Counted from the first letter of the stretch, positions 6,533 through 13,246 are shown. The stretch: DNA of 13,912 nt from Clostridia bacterium (GCA_017560175.1 JAFYOK010000059.1:1-13912), one strand, 5' to 3'. Numbers and translations are program-made. Notes: a model not told the origin generated them from the sequence alone.

Positions 6533-6976
6533 ATGAAACTGCACGAACTTTCTCCCGCAGCCGGCAGCACAACAGTCGGTAAGCGTAAGGGCAGAGGCGT
6601 CGGCACCGGTAACGGCAAGACAGCCGGTAGAGGCCACAAGGGTCAGTGGGCCCGCAGCGGCGGCGGCGTTCGCCCCGGCTTTGAAGGCGGCCAGATGCCC
6701 CTGACAAGAAGACTCCCCAAGAGAGGCTTCCATAACGTCTTCGCTAAGAACTACTGCGAAGTCAACCTGACAGACCTGAACAAGGCTTTCGAAGATGGCT
6801 GCGAAGTTACATTCGAAGCTCTGATCGAAAAGCGCCTGGCCACCAAGAAGATGGACGGTTTCAGAGTCCTGGGCAGCGGTGAGCTGACAAAGAAGCTGAC
6901 CGTTAAGGCCAACGGCTTTACAGCCTCCGCTAAGGAAAAGATTGAAGCCGCAGGAGGAAAGGCAGAGGAGGTCTAA
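6533..6976 (+). CDS. rplO: 50S ribosomal protein L15
   Basis: L15 is a late assembly protein of the large subunit with a long glycine-rich N-terminal extension buried in rRNA. The 147-residue product begins MKLHELSPAAGS and has the GKRKGRGVGTGNGKTAGRGH segment, then GFEGGQMPLTRRLPKRGF, and a globular C-terminal domain ending in VKANGFTASAKEKIEAAGG. The ATG at 6533 is chosen over an in-frame GTG at 6524, because the AAGGAGGG at 6517-6524 would overlap that GTG but has correct spacing to 6533. It ends only three bases before secY, whose ribosome binding site lies within its last codons. Confidence 0.97.
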   Translation: MKLHELSPAAGSTTVGKRKGRGVGTGNGKTAGRGHKGQWARSGGGVRPGFEGGQMPLTRRLPKRGFHNVFAKNYCEVNLTDLNKAFEDGCEVTFEALIEKRLATKKMDGFRVLGSGELTKKLTVKANGFTASAKEKIEAAGGKAEEV

Positions 6977-6979
6977 GGC

Positions 6980-8260
6980 ATGATCGAAACAGTACGCAAT
7001 GCCTGGAAGATCAAGGAGCTCCGTGCGAAGATCCTCTTCACAATCGTTGCTCTGGTCGTCTTCCGTTTCGGCCATTCGATCTACGTACCTTATGTCGATA
7101 CAGATCTGCTGGCAACAACATTTGCCGCATACTCTTCGACAATTCTCGGCTATTTCAACGTACTGGCCGGCGGCGGTCTCGCTACCGCCTCGGTCTTTGC
7201 GCTGTCGGTTTATCCCTCGATTAACGCATCGATCATCATGCAGCTTCTGCAGGTCGCTATCCCCGCTCTGGAGCGTCTCGCAAAGGACGGCGGCGAAGAA
7301 GGCCGCAAGAAGCTGGCACAGATCACAAGATATGTTACAGTTGCAATCGCAACAGTCATGGGCTTCAGCTACTATGTCATGCTGAAGAGCCAGGGCGTTC
7401 TGCTTCGCACAGGCGCCTGGAGCGGTATCGTTATCGTTCTGACATTTGTTGCAGGTGCTTCCTTCGTAACATGGCTCGGTGAGCAGATCACCGAGAAGGG
7501 CGTTGGCAACGGTATCTCGATGCTGATCTTCATCGGTATCGTCAGCCGCGGTCCCAGCGCTGCTATGAGCATGGTCTCCGGTGTCATCAATGGCACAATG
7601 GCTTGGTGGAAGGCTCTGCTGACCATCATCCTGTTCGTAGCAATCATTGCTTTCGTAGCATTCATCACAAACGCAGAGCGCCGCATCCCGGTGTCTTATG
7701 CGAAGAGAGTTGTTGGCAGAAAGCAGTACGGCGGTCAGAGCACACATCTGCCCATGAAGGTCAACATGGCCGGCGTTATGCCCGTCATCTTTGCATCGAC
7801 CATCGTCACCGTACCTTCTACAATCGCTGCCTTCTTTACTCCCGCTGAGGGTTCTTTCTGGGCCGGATTCGTTAACGTCTTCTCCCAGGGCAAGCCCCTC
7901 TACATCATTGTCTATGTTATGCTGATCTTCGGTTTTGCCTACTTCTATTCGGCAATCCAGTTCAATCCCATCGAGGTTGCGAACAACCTGAAGAACAACG
8001 GCGGCTTCATCCCCGGCTTCCGCCCCGGCCGCCCCACATCCGACTTTATCGCTAAGGTTCTGAACAAGATCACACTGATGGGTGCCATCTTCCTGGCAAT
8101 CGTCTGCGGTCTGCCCCAGATCATGAGTAACATCGATGGCATGGCCGGCCTGAGCGTCGGCGGTACATCGGTCATCATTCTGGTCGGCGTTGCACTGGAT
8201 ACAGTCAAGGCTATTGAGAACCAGATGCTGATGCGTCATTATAAGGGCTTCCTCGAATAA
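6980..8260 (+). CDS. secY: Protein translocase channel subunit SecY
   Basis: SecY is the membrane pore of the Sec translocon, working with SecE, SecG and the motor SecA to export or insert proteins. The 426-residue product shows many hydrophobic segments consistent with the ten-helix topology. Landmarks are the N-terminal KIKELRAKILFTIVALVVFR, the plug and TM2 region with VFALSVYPSINASIIMQLL, the cytoplasmic loop NAERRIPVSYAKRVVGRKQ followed by THLPMKVNMAGVMPVIFAS, and the SecA-contact loop NNGGFIPGFRPGRPTSDF. Length matches Gram-positive SecY proteins (about 420-435). The start at 6980 uses GAGGAGGT at the end of rplO. It is followed by adk, as in the spc segment of Gram-positive bacteria. 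Confidence 0.98.
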   Translation: MIETVRNAWKIKELRAKILFTIVALVVFRFGHSIYVPYVDTDLLATTFAAYSSTILGYFNVLAGGGLATASVFALSVYPSINASIIMQLLQVAIPALERLAKDGGEEGRKKLAQITRYVTVAIATVMGFSYYVMLKSQGVLLRTGAWSGIVIVLTFVAGASFVTWLGEQITEKGVGNGISMLIFIGIVSRGPSAAMSMVSGVINGTMAWWKALLTIILFVAIIAFVAFITNAERRIPVSYAKRVVGRKQYGGQSTHLPMKVNMAGVMPVIFASTIVTVPSTIAAFFTPAEGSFWAGFVNVFSQGKPLYIIVYVMLIFGFAYFYSAIQFNPIEVANNLKNNGGFIPGFRPGRPTSDFIAKVLNKITLMGAIFLAIVCGLPQIMSNIDGMAGLSVGGTSVIILVGVALDTVKAIENQMLMRHYKGFLE

Positions 8261-8290
8261 GGTACAGCTCTTCTTTGGAGATGTAGACAA

Positions 8291-8920
8291 ATGAGACTGA
8301 TTCTTTTAGGCGCTCCGGGCGCAGGTAAGGGAACACAGGCTGATTTCATTAAGGATAAGCTTGAGATCCCCGTTGTTTCGACAGGCAATCTGCTCCGCAG
8401 CGCAATGGCCCACGGCACAGAGCTGGGCAAGAAGGTCACTGCCTATATGGAAAGTGGCAGTCTTGTTCCCGATGAACTGGTCATCGATCTTGTAAAAGAA
8501 CGAATCACACAGGACGACTGTGCCAAGGGACTTATTTTTGACGGCTTTCCCAGAACCGTAGCGCAGGCTGAGGCTCTGGATCAGGTTATGAAAGTCGACG
8601 CTGTCATCTTCCTTCACGTTGAGGACGATGTCATCGTTAAGCGCATGAGCGGCAGACGCACCTGCCCCGAGTGCCAGACTACATACCACATCGTTTCCCA
8701 CCCGCCCAAGCAGGAGGGAATCTGTGATAAGTGCGGCAGCGTCCTCGGCATCCGTTCGGATGACAATCCCGAAGTCGTTCGCCAGCGCCTGGCCGTCTAT
8801 CACAAACAGACTGAGCCCATCGTCAAGTATTATGAGGCCCAGGGTCTGCTCAAGGTCGTCGAATGTGAACCGACCATTGAGGGTACATCGGCTCTGGTGG
8901 AAAAAGCACTGGAGGTTTGA
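8291..8920 (+). CDS. adk: Adenylate kinase with zinc-binding LID
   Basis: Adenylate kinase catalyses ATP + AMP <-> 2 ADP in the cytoplasm. The 209-residue product has the P-loop GAPGAGKGT (residues 7-15), the AMP-binding region with STGNLLR, and the signature LIFDGFPRT (81-89). Its long LID domain carries cysteines 125, 128, 145 and 148 (CPEC and CDKC), the zinc site typical of Gram-positive long-type enzymes, and is followed by the catalytic arginine region RSDDNPEVVRQRL. The ATG at 8291 is preceded by TTGGAGATG about 11 bases upstream, weaker than the ribosomal gene sites. Its codon use is somewhat less biased than that of the ribosomal genes, as expected for lower expression. It stands between secY and map as usual. 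Confidence 0.98.
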   Translation: MRLILLGAPGAGKGTQADFIKDKLEIPVVSTGNLLRSAMAHGTELGKKVTAYMESGSLVPDELVIDLVKERITQDDCAKGLIFDGFPRTVAQAEALDQVMKVDAVIFLHVEDDVIVKRMSGRRTCPECQTTYHIVSHPPKQEGICDKCGSVLGIRSDDNPEVVRQRLAVYHKQTEPIVKYYEAQGLLKVVECEPTIEGTSALVEKALEV

Positions 8921-8923
8921 TGT

Positions 8924-9679
8924 ATGATCAAAATCAAATCTACGCATGAGATCAAACTCATGCAGGAAGCCGGCCAGATCGCTGCCGCAGCAAGAGCTGC
9001 GGCGGGCGCTCTGGTCGCTCCCGGGATCACCACCCGAGAGCTTGACAACGCGGCGCGCAAGGTCATCGAAGGATTTGGCGCGAAGCCTTCTTTCCTGGGT
9101 TACAACGGCTTCCCGGCAAGCATCTGCTGTAGCATCAACCACCAGGTGATACACGGATTCCCGGGCAAGTACAAGCTGCAGGAAGGCGACATTGTTAAGA
9201 TCGATGTGGGAGCAAACTACATGGGATACCATGGCGACTGTGCAGATACTTTTGCGGTCGGTAAGATCACAGAAGAGGCACAGCGGTTGATCGAGGTGAC
9301 CCGGCAGAGCTTCTATGAGGGTATCAAGCTGGCCAGAGAAGGCCAGAGAGTATCTGACATTTCGCACGCAGTCCAGGAGTATGTTGAAAAGAACGGCTTC
9401 TCGGTGGTGCGCGATTATGTCGGCCACGGAGTTGGCTCCGAGCTTCATGAAGCTCCCGAGGTACCGAATTACGGAAATCCGGGCAGAGGCGCCCGACTTG
9501 TCGCCGGAATGACGCTGGCCATCGAGCCGATGGTCAACGCAGGCGGATATCAGGTCAAGACGCTGCGCGACGGCTGGACGGTTGAAACCGTCGATGGAAG
9601 CCTGTCGGCTCATTATGAAAACAGCATCCTGATTACCAAGGGAGATCCGATCATCCTGACGGTTCCCCCTGTAAAATGA
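8924..9679 (+). CDS. map: Methionine aminopeptidase, type I
   Basis: Map removes the initiator methionine from nascent proteins when the second residue is small. The 251-residue product has the pita-bread fold signatures. Predicted metal ligands are Asp94, Asp105 (HGDCADTF), His168 (GHGVG), Glu201 (IEPMV) and Glu232 (YENSILIT), with His77 and His175 as probable catalytic histidines. All are present, so it should be active. The ATG at 8924 uses GGAGGT inside the last codons of adk, only three bases after its stop. Codon use differs from the ribosomal neighbours, with GCG, CGA, GGA, ACG and CCG appearing often, more consistent with lower expression than with transfer. No KOW-domain gene lies between map and infA, unlike in many Clostridia. 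Confidence 0.97.
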   Translation: MIKIKSTHEIKLMQEAGQIAAAARAAAGALVAPGITTRELDNAARKVIEGFGAKPSFLGYNGFPASICCSINHQVIHGFPGKYKLQEGDIVKIDVGANYMGYHGDCADTFAVGKITEEAQRLIEVTRQSFYEGIKLAREGQRVSDISHAVQEYVEKNGFSVVRDYVGHGVGSELHEAPEVPNYGNPGRGARLVAGMTLAIEPMVNAGGYQVKTLRDGWTVETVDGSLSAHYENSILITKGDPIILTVPPVK

Positions 9680-9725
9680 TGTAAAAAGACAAGACCCAGC
9701 ACTAAAACCCATAAGGAGATATTCC

Positions 9726-9950
9726 ATGCCAAAAGCAGACATGATCGAAGTTGAAGGTACCGTTATAGAGGCGCTGCCAAACGCAATGTTTCTTGTTGAG
9801 ATTGCCGGCGGCCACGACCACAAGGTCCTGGCTCACATTTCCGGTAAGCTCAGAAAGAACTTTATTAAGATTCTGCCCGGTGACAAGGTCACCCTTGAGA
9901 TGTCGCCCTACGACCTCACAAAGGGCAGAATCACCTGGAGATCTAAGTAA
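9726..9950 (+). CDS. infA: Translation initiation factor IF-1
   Basis: IF-1 occupies the A site of the small subunit during initiation and aids IF-2 and IF-3. The 74-residue product is a single S1-type OB fold with MIEVEGTVIEALPNAMFLV, KVLAHISGKLRKNFIKILP and GDKVTLEMSPYDLTKGRITW, close to the usual 71-73 residues. The N-terminus MPKADMIEVEG is one or two residues longer than average. The ATG at 9726 is preceded by AAGGAGA. The 46-base gap after map shows no hairpin and no convincing promoter. The location before rpmJ and rpsM is the standard alpha segment of Gram-positive bacteria. Confidence 0.98.
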   Translation: MPKADMIEVEGTVIEALPNAMFLVEIAGGHDHKVLAHISGKLRKNFIKILPGDKVTLEMSPYDLTKGRITWRSK

Positions 9951-9980
9951 GATTTCACCGTTAACAGGAGGAACAAACAA

Positions 9981-10094
9981 ATGAAAGTTAAGCCGTCGGT
10001 TAAGCCCATTTGCGAAAAGTGCAAGATCATTCGCAGAAAGGGCCGCGTTATGGTTATCTGCGAAAACCCCAAGCACAAGCAGAAGCAGGGCTAA
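9981..10094 (+). CDS. rpmJ: 50S ribosomal protein L36, zinc form
   Basis: L36 is the smallest large-subunit protein and folds around one zinc ion. Translation from the ATG at 9981 to the TAA at 10092-10094 gives 37 residues: MKVKPSVKPICEKCKIIRRK, then GRVMVICENPKHKQKQG. Zinc ligands are Cys11, Cys14, Cys27 and His32, the complete set of the metal-containing type. CAGGAGGA at 9965-9972 is the ribosome binding site. The gene lies between infA and rpsM as expected and is too short for usual ORF cut-offs. Confidence 0.98.
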   Translation: MKVKPSVKPICEKCKIIRRKGRVMVICENPKHKQKQG

Positions 10095-10128
10095 GATAAG
10101 TAGTAATTATTTGGAGGTGTAGAGATAA

Positions 10129-10497
10129 ATGGCTCGTATTGCCGGTGTTGACCTCCCTCGTGAGAAGAGGGTTGAGATTGGTCTGACCTATATCTATGGT
10201 ATTGGTCGCAAGCTCTCTAATGATATTTTGGCTAAGACAGGTATTAATCCTGATACAAGAGTTAAGGATCTGACAGAAGACGAGGCTGCAAAGCTGAGAG
10301 AAGCTATTGAAAAGGACTACGCAGTTGAGGGTGACCTGAGAAGAGAGGTCGGCCTGAACATCAAGCGTCTGGTCGAAATTGGCTCTTACAGAGGTCTGCG
10401 TCATCGCAGAGGTCTGCCCGTAAGAGGTCAGCGTTCCAAGACAAACGCAAGAACACGCAAGGGTCCCAAGAAGACCATTGCTAATAAGAAGAAGTAA
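10129..10497 (+). CDS. rpsM: 30S ribosomal protein S13
   Basis: S13 sits at the top of the small-subunit head, contacts the P-site tRNA and forms bridges with L5. The 122-residue product begins ARIAGVDLPREKRVEIGLTY and has IYGIGRKLSNDILAKTGI (the helix-hairpin-helix region) and the C-terminal GLPVRGQRSKTNARTRKGP followed by a lysine-rich tail. The ATG at 10129 is preceded by TTGGAGGTG. In the first about 40 codons T-ending synonymous codons are commoner than elsewhere in the cluster, perhaps keeping the start region unstructured. It opens the alpha segment. In E. coli the leader before this gene is the S4 repressor site; the 34-base gap here is too short for that pseudoknot outside coding sequence. 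Confidence 0.98.
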   Translation: MARIAGVDLPREKRVEIGLTYIYGIGRKLSNDILAKTGINPDTRVKDLTEDEAAKLREAIEKDYAVEGDLRREVGLNIKRLVEIGSYRGLRHRRGLPVRGQRSKTNARTRKGPKKTIANKKK

Positions 10498-10514
10498 GGG
10501 AGGGAACGAATAAA

Positions 10515-10922
10515 ATGGCTAAGGCACAGGCTAAGAAGGGTGCGGCTGTCCGCACAAAGCGCCGTGAGCGCAAGAACATTGAAAAGGGAGCCGTTCACAT
10601 TCGTTCTTCCTTTAACAACACACTCGTTACCATCACCGATCTGAAGGGCAACGCAATTTCCTGGGCTTCCGCTGGCGGTCTCGGTTTCAGAGGCTCCAGA
10701 AAGTCCACTCCCTTTGCCGCTCAGACAGCTGCTGAGACAGCCGCTAAGGCTGCTATGGAGCACGGCCTGAAGACTGTTGAAGTCTACGTTAAGGGCCCCG
10801 GTGCTGGCCGCGAGGCTGCTATCAGAGCTCTTCAGGCAGCAGGTCTGGAAGTTAACATGATCAAGGATGTTACTCCCATTCCTCACAACGGCTGCCGCCC
10901 CCCCAAGAGAAGAAGAGTTTAA
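10515..10922 (+). CDS. rpsK: 30S ribosomal protein S11
   Basis: S11 lies on the platform of the small subunit near the E site and the Shine-Dalgarno helix. The 135-residue product has a basic N-terminal arm, RSSFNNTLVTITDLKGNAI, GGLGFRGSRKSTPFAAQ, VYVKGPGAGREAAIRAL and the strongly conserved C-terminal HNGCRPPKRRRV. Length is slightly above the typical 127-131 because of the N-terminal arm. The ATG at 10515 has AGGGAGGG upstream. It is 17 bases from rpsM and 21 from rpsD, the usual order. Confidence 0.98.
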   Translation: MAKAQAKKGAAVRTKRRERKNIEKGAVHIRSSFNNTLVTITDLKGNAISWASAGGLGFRGSRKSTPFAAQTAAETAAKAAMEHGLKTVEVYVKGPGAGREAAIRALQAAGLEVNMIKDVTPIPHNGCRPPKRRRV

Positions 10923-10943
10923 TCGAGCAGGAGGTAATAAGAA

Positions 10944-11543
10944 ATGGCTAAGAATAGACAGCCCATTGCTAAGCGTTGCAAGACACTGGGCATTTCTCCC
11001 GCTGTTATGGGTTACGCTAAGAAGGAAACCAACCGTAATCCCGGCGGTCAGATGAGAAAGAAGAAGAGCGAGTACGCTCTGCAGCTCAACGAGAAGCAGA
11101 AGGTTAAGTTCGTCTACGGCATCCTGGAGAAGCAGTTCCGTTCCTACTACGAGAAGGCTTTCACCATGGAAGGCAAGACAGGCGAAAACCTGCTGGTTCT
11201 GATCGAGCGTCGTCTGGACAACGTCGTCTACAGAGCAGGTTTTGCTATGACACGCCGTGAAGCCAGACAGCTGGTTTCCCATGCACACTTCACCGTCAAC
11301 GGCAAGAAGGTCAACATCGCTTCTTACCTGGTTAAGCCCGGTGATGTTATTGCCATCCGTGAGAAGAGCATGGCTCTGACAAAGTTCAAGGCAGTTCTGG
11401 AAGCTAACGCTACCATGCCCGTCGTCAGCTGGCTGAGCGTCGACAGAACAAAGGGCCAGGCTACTGTCGCTACAATGCCCACAAGAGACGAGATCGACTG
11501 CGAGATCGAAGAGAATCTCATCGTCGAGCTGTACTCGAAGTAA
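10944..11543 (+). CDS. rpsD: 30S ribosomal protein S4, cysteine-poor type
   Basis: S4 is a primary 16S rRNA binder that nucleates 5' domain assembly and, in several bacteria, represses the alpha operon or its own gene. The 199-residue product has the conserved GGQMRKKKSEYALQLNEKQ, the S4 RNA-binding domain from about residue 89 (ERRLDNVVYRAGFAMTRREA, then VSHAHFTVNGKKV), and a C-terminal WLSVDRTKGQATV. The N-terminal segment has only one cysteine (Cys12), so the zinc site seen in other S4 proteins is absent. The ATG at 10944 is preceded by CAGGAGG. In this operon rpsD remains in the alpha segment, whereas in Bacillus subtilis it is a separate gene. Confidence 0.97.
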   Translation: MAKNRQPIAKRCKTLGISPAVMGYAKKETNRNPGGQMRKKKSEYALQLNEKQKVKFVYGILEKQFRSYYEKAFTMEGKTGENLLVLIERRLDNVVYRAGFAMTRREARQLVSHAHFTVNGKKVNIASYLVKPGDVIAIREKSMALTKFKAVLEANATMPVVSWLSVDRTKGQATVATMPTRDEIDCEIEENLIVELYSK

Positions 11544-11545
11544 TT

Positions 11546-11572
11546 CGCTTGCAGCTTAAAAAGCTGCGTGCG
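11546..11572 (+). promoter_or_regulatory. Intercistronic hairpin between rpsD and rpoA
   Basis: GCAGCTT (11551-11557) pairs perfectly with AAGCTGC (11561-11567) around an AAA loop. A G-T pair, one T-T mismatch and CGC/GCG (11546-11548 with 11570-11572) extend the stem. The following bases are CACAAAATT with no T-tract, so it is not an intrinsic terminator. It lies three bases after the rpsD stop and 35 bases before the rpoA start, so it could protect, process or stall at the junction of S4 and alpha mRNA. Function is inferred only from position. Confidence 0.6.
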
Positions 11573-11607
11573 CACAAAATTGTTCACGACACCAAGGAGG
11601 GTAATAA

Positions 11608-12558
11608 ATGATCGCTATCGAAAAACCTAGAATTGAATGTGTTGAATCTCAGGCCGATGGTTCCTACGGCAAGTTCGTCGTAGAGCCCCTCGAGCGTGGA
11701 TACGGCACAACCCTCGGTAACTCCCTGCGCCGCGTTTTGCTTTCGTCCCTGCCCGGTACAGCTGCTACAAGCATCAAGATCGATGGCGTCCAGCATGAAT
11801 TTTCCACCATTCCCGGTGTAAAAGAGGACGTCACAGAGATCGTGCTCAATGTTAAGCAGATCACCGCTAAGCTGCATACAGAAGGAAAGAAGATGGCCGT
11901 TATTGAGGCTGTCGGCCCCGGTCTGGTCACAGCCGGCGATATCAAGTGCGACTCCGAAATGGAGATCCTGAATCCCGAGCTGCCCATCGCCACCCTGTCG
12001 GATGGCGCTAAGCTGACCATGGAACTGTCCTTCGATCACGGTCGCGGATATGTTTCCGCCGACAAGAACAAGCAGCCCACCCAGCCCATCGGCGTTATTC
12101 CCGTCGACTCGATCTACACACCGATCCACAAGGTCAACTACACAGTCGAGCCTACCCGCGTAGGCAGCATGACTGACTATGATAAGCTGATCCTGGAAGT
12201 CTACACCGACAAGACAATCTCCGCTAAGGATGCTGTCTCCCTGTCGGCAAAGATCCTGACCGACCACCTCAACCTGTTCGTTGAACTGAGCGAGGAAATC
12301 GGCTCCAAGGCGATCGTTGTTGAGAAGACAAGCGATACACAGGATAAGGTCCTGGAAATGACCATCGAAGAGCTGGATCTGTCGGTCCGTTCCTTCAACT
12401 GCCTCAAGCGTGCAGGCATCAATACAGTGGCCGATCTGGTCAACACGACCGAAGAGGACATGATGAAGGTCCGTAACCTCGGCAGAAAGTCTTATGAAGA
12501 AGTCGTCAATAAGCTGGCTGACATGGGACTTAATTTGGCAAAAGTGGAAAATCAATAA
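11608..12558 (+). CDS. rpoA: DNA-directed RNA polymerase subunit alpha
   Basis: The alpha subunit dimerises to scaffold RNA polymerase assembly, and through its C-terminal domain it contacts UP elements and activators. The 316-residue product has the N-terminal assembly domain with EPLERGYGTTLGNSLRRVLL (residues 26-45), a flexible linker around 232-248, and the C-terminal helix-hairpin-helix domain from about 250. There, SVRSFNCLKRAGI includes Arg261 and Asn264, the counterparts of the DNA-contacting Arg265 and Asn268 of E. coli, and NLGRKSYEEV follows. All key residues are present and the length is normal. The ATG at 11608 has AAGGAGGG upstream. Gaps on both sides (64 and 71 bases) are longer than elsewhere and each holds a hairpin. 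Confidence 0.98.
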   Translation: MIAIEKPRIECVESQADGSYGKFVVEPLERGYGTTLGNSLRRVLLSSLPGTAATSIKIDGVQHEFSTIPGVKEDVTEIVLNVKQITAKLHTEGKKMAVIEAVGPGLVTAGDIKCDSEMEILNPELPIATLSDGAKLTMELSFDHGRGYVSADKNKQPTQPIGVIPVDSIYTPIHKVNYTVEPTRVGSMTDYDKLILEVYTDKTISAKDAVSLSAKILTDHLNLFVELSEEIGSKAIVVEKTSDTQDKVLEMTIEELDLSVRSFNCLKRAGINTVADLVNTTEEDMMKVRNLGRKSYEEVVNKLADMGLNLAKVENQ

Positions 12559-12567
12559 ATATACGTT

Positions 12568-12603
12568 GGCCTCTGTGCCCGCCCGCTTGCGGGCACAGAG
12601 ACC
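12568..12603 (+). promoter_or_regulatory. Strong GC-rich hairpin between rpoA and rplQ
   Basis: CTCTGTGCCCGC (12571-12582) and GCGGGCACAGAG (12589-12600) form a perfect 12-base stem with a six-base loop. Beyond one C-A mismatch, GG pairs with CC (12568-12569 with 12602-12603). The bases after it, TGTTTTGAATAAGG, contain only four consecutive T, so it is at best a weak terminator or attenuator. It might equally be a stabilising or processing structure. The rplQ ribosome binding site AAGGAGGT begins 12 bases downstream and is free. Confidence 0.65.
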
Positions 12604-12629
12604 TGTTTTGAATAAGGAGGTATAAAGTT

Positions 12630-12971
12630 ATGCCCGGTACCCGCAAGCTCGGCAGAACAACTGACCACCGTATGGCTATGCTCAGAGCCATGGTCACATA
12701 TCTGCTGGAAAATGGCAAGATTGAAACAACAGTTACAAGAGCCAAGGAAGTTCGTCCTCTGGCTGAAAAGATGATCACACTCGGCAAGAAGGGTGACCTG
12801 AACGCTAAGCGTGCTGCTATGGCTTTCATCACAAAGGAAGATGTTGTCAAGAAGGTCTTTGACGAAATCGCTCCCAAGTACCAGAGCCGTAACGGCGGTT
12901 ACACCCGCATCATCCGCATCGGCGCCAGAAGAGGCGACGCTGCTGAGATGGCTATCATCGAGCTTGTCTAA
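12630..12971 (+). CDS. rplQ: 50S ribosomal protein L17
   Basis: L17 is a large-subunit protein near the peptide exit. The 113-residue product begins MPGTRKLGRTTDHRMAMLRA and has VTRAKEVRPLAEKMITLGKK in the middle and the closing NGGYTRIIRIGARRGDAAEM. This matches the short form of about 112-120 residues common in Gram-positive bacteria. The ATG at 12630 is preceded by AAGGAGGT. It is the last gene of the cluster. In many Firmicutes genes for an energy-coupling factor transporter, truA, rplM and rpsI follow, but here two terminators stand directly behind it. Confidence 0.98.
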   Translation: MPGTRKLGRTTDHRMAMLRAMVTYLLENGKIETTVTRAKEVRPLAEKMITLGKKGDLNAKRAAMAFITKEDVVKKVFDEIAPKYQSRNGGYTRIIRIGARRGDAAEMAIIELV

Positions 12972-12997
12972 TTGATATAGTTCAATATTGAAGCCCA

Positions 12998-13047
12998 AGA
13001 GGGATTGTTCCGAGATTGATGCCTCGGAACAATCCCTTTCTTTTTTT
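12998..13047 (+). terminator. Intrinsic terminator of the ribosomal operon
   Basis: AGGGATTGTTCCGAG (13000-13014) pairs perfectly over 15 bases with CTCGGAACAATCCCT (13023-13037) around an eight-base loop, and is followed by TT, C and seven T (13038-13047). Two further pairs (A12998-T13039 and G12999-T13038) can extend the stem. It starts about 26 bases after the rplQ stop. This is a textbook Rho-independent terminator for the + strand. Confidence 0.95.
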
Positions 13048-13067
13048 GTTTGACTCTTTAAAATGTG

Positions 13068-13098
13068 AAGCATGGCTATGCCATGCTTTTTTGTTTTT
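13068..13098 (+). terminator. Second, tandem intrinsic terminator
   Basis: AAGCATGGC (13068-13076) pairs with GCCATGCTT (13080-13088) around a tight three-base loop, and T6, G and T5 follow (13087-13098). It lies 20 bases behind the first terminator and would catch read-through, isolating the downstream amidohydrolase unit from the very active ribosomal transcript. Confidence 0.85.
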
Positions 13099-13206
13099 GG
13101 AGCAGATATTTCATGGACATTTCATTTTGTTGTGCATTGTGTACAAAAAGTAGATGCATAAATCTACACAGAAGTGGATTTTTTCTAATTTCTGACCGAT
13201 AAAGTA
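13099..13206 (+). other. AT-rich spacer upstream of the amidohydrolase promoter, with small inverted repeats
   Basis: The gene-free stretch 12972-13309 holds two terminators, this spacer, a promoter and a 5' UTR. The spacer has no ORF of note. It contains GTAGAT/ATCTAC (13150-13155 with 13162-13167) nested with TGTGTA/TACACA (13138-13143 with 13165-13170), and ATTTCAT repeated directly at 13108-13114 and 13119-13125, 11 bases apart. These could be transcription factor contacts upstream of the promoter, but short repeats of this kind also arise by chance in AT-rich DNA. Confidence 0.35.
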
Positions 13207-13235
13207 TTGCAAGTGAAGTGCAAATGGAGTACAAT
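13207..13235 (+). promoter_or_regulatory. Sigma-A-type promoter of the amidohydrolase gene
   Basis: A -35 box TTGCAA (13207-13212) and a -10 box TACAAT (13230-13235) are separated by exactly 17 bases. Each box differs from consensus at one (-10) or two (-35) positions. Transcription would start around 13242, leaving a 5' UTR of about 68 bases before the ATG at 13310. It is the only convincing promoter I see in the window. Confidence 0.75.
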
Positions 13236-13246
13236 GGGTGCATCTG

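Noticed and set aside
6515..8290. A 591-codon open frame on the minus strand opposite rplO and secY, and similar long antisense frames at 2259-3560, 8306-9823 and 11584-12555
   Set aside because: The long ones I checked are codon-aligned with the sense genes. Antisense stops there would need the sense codons TTA, CTA or TCA, which these biased genes avoid. The products show no recognisable family, so they are shadows.
8924..9679. Horizontal transfer of map, suggested by codon use unlike the ribosomal genes
   Set aside because: The gene is in its conserved place with normal signatures, and lower expression explains weaker codon bias.
11549..11580. Possible promoter in the rpsD-rpoA gap (TTGCAG with CAAAAT)
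   Set aside because: The spacing would be 20 bases and the -35-like box is part of the hairpin stem, so the match is poor.
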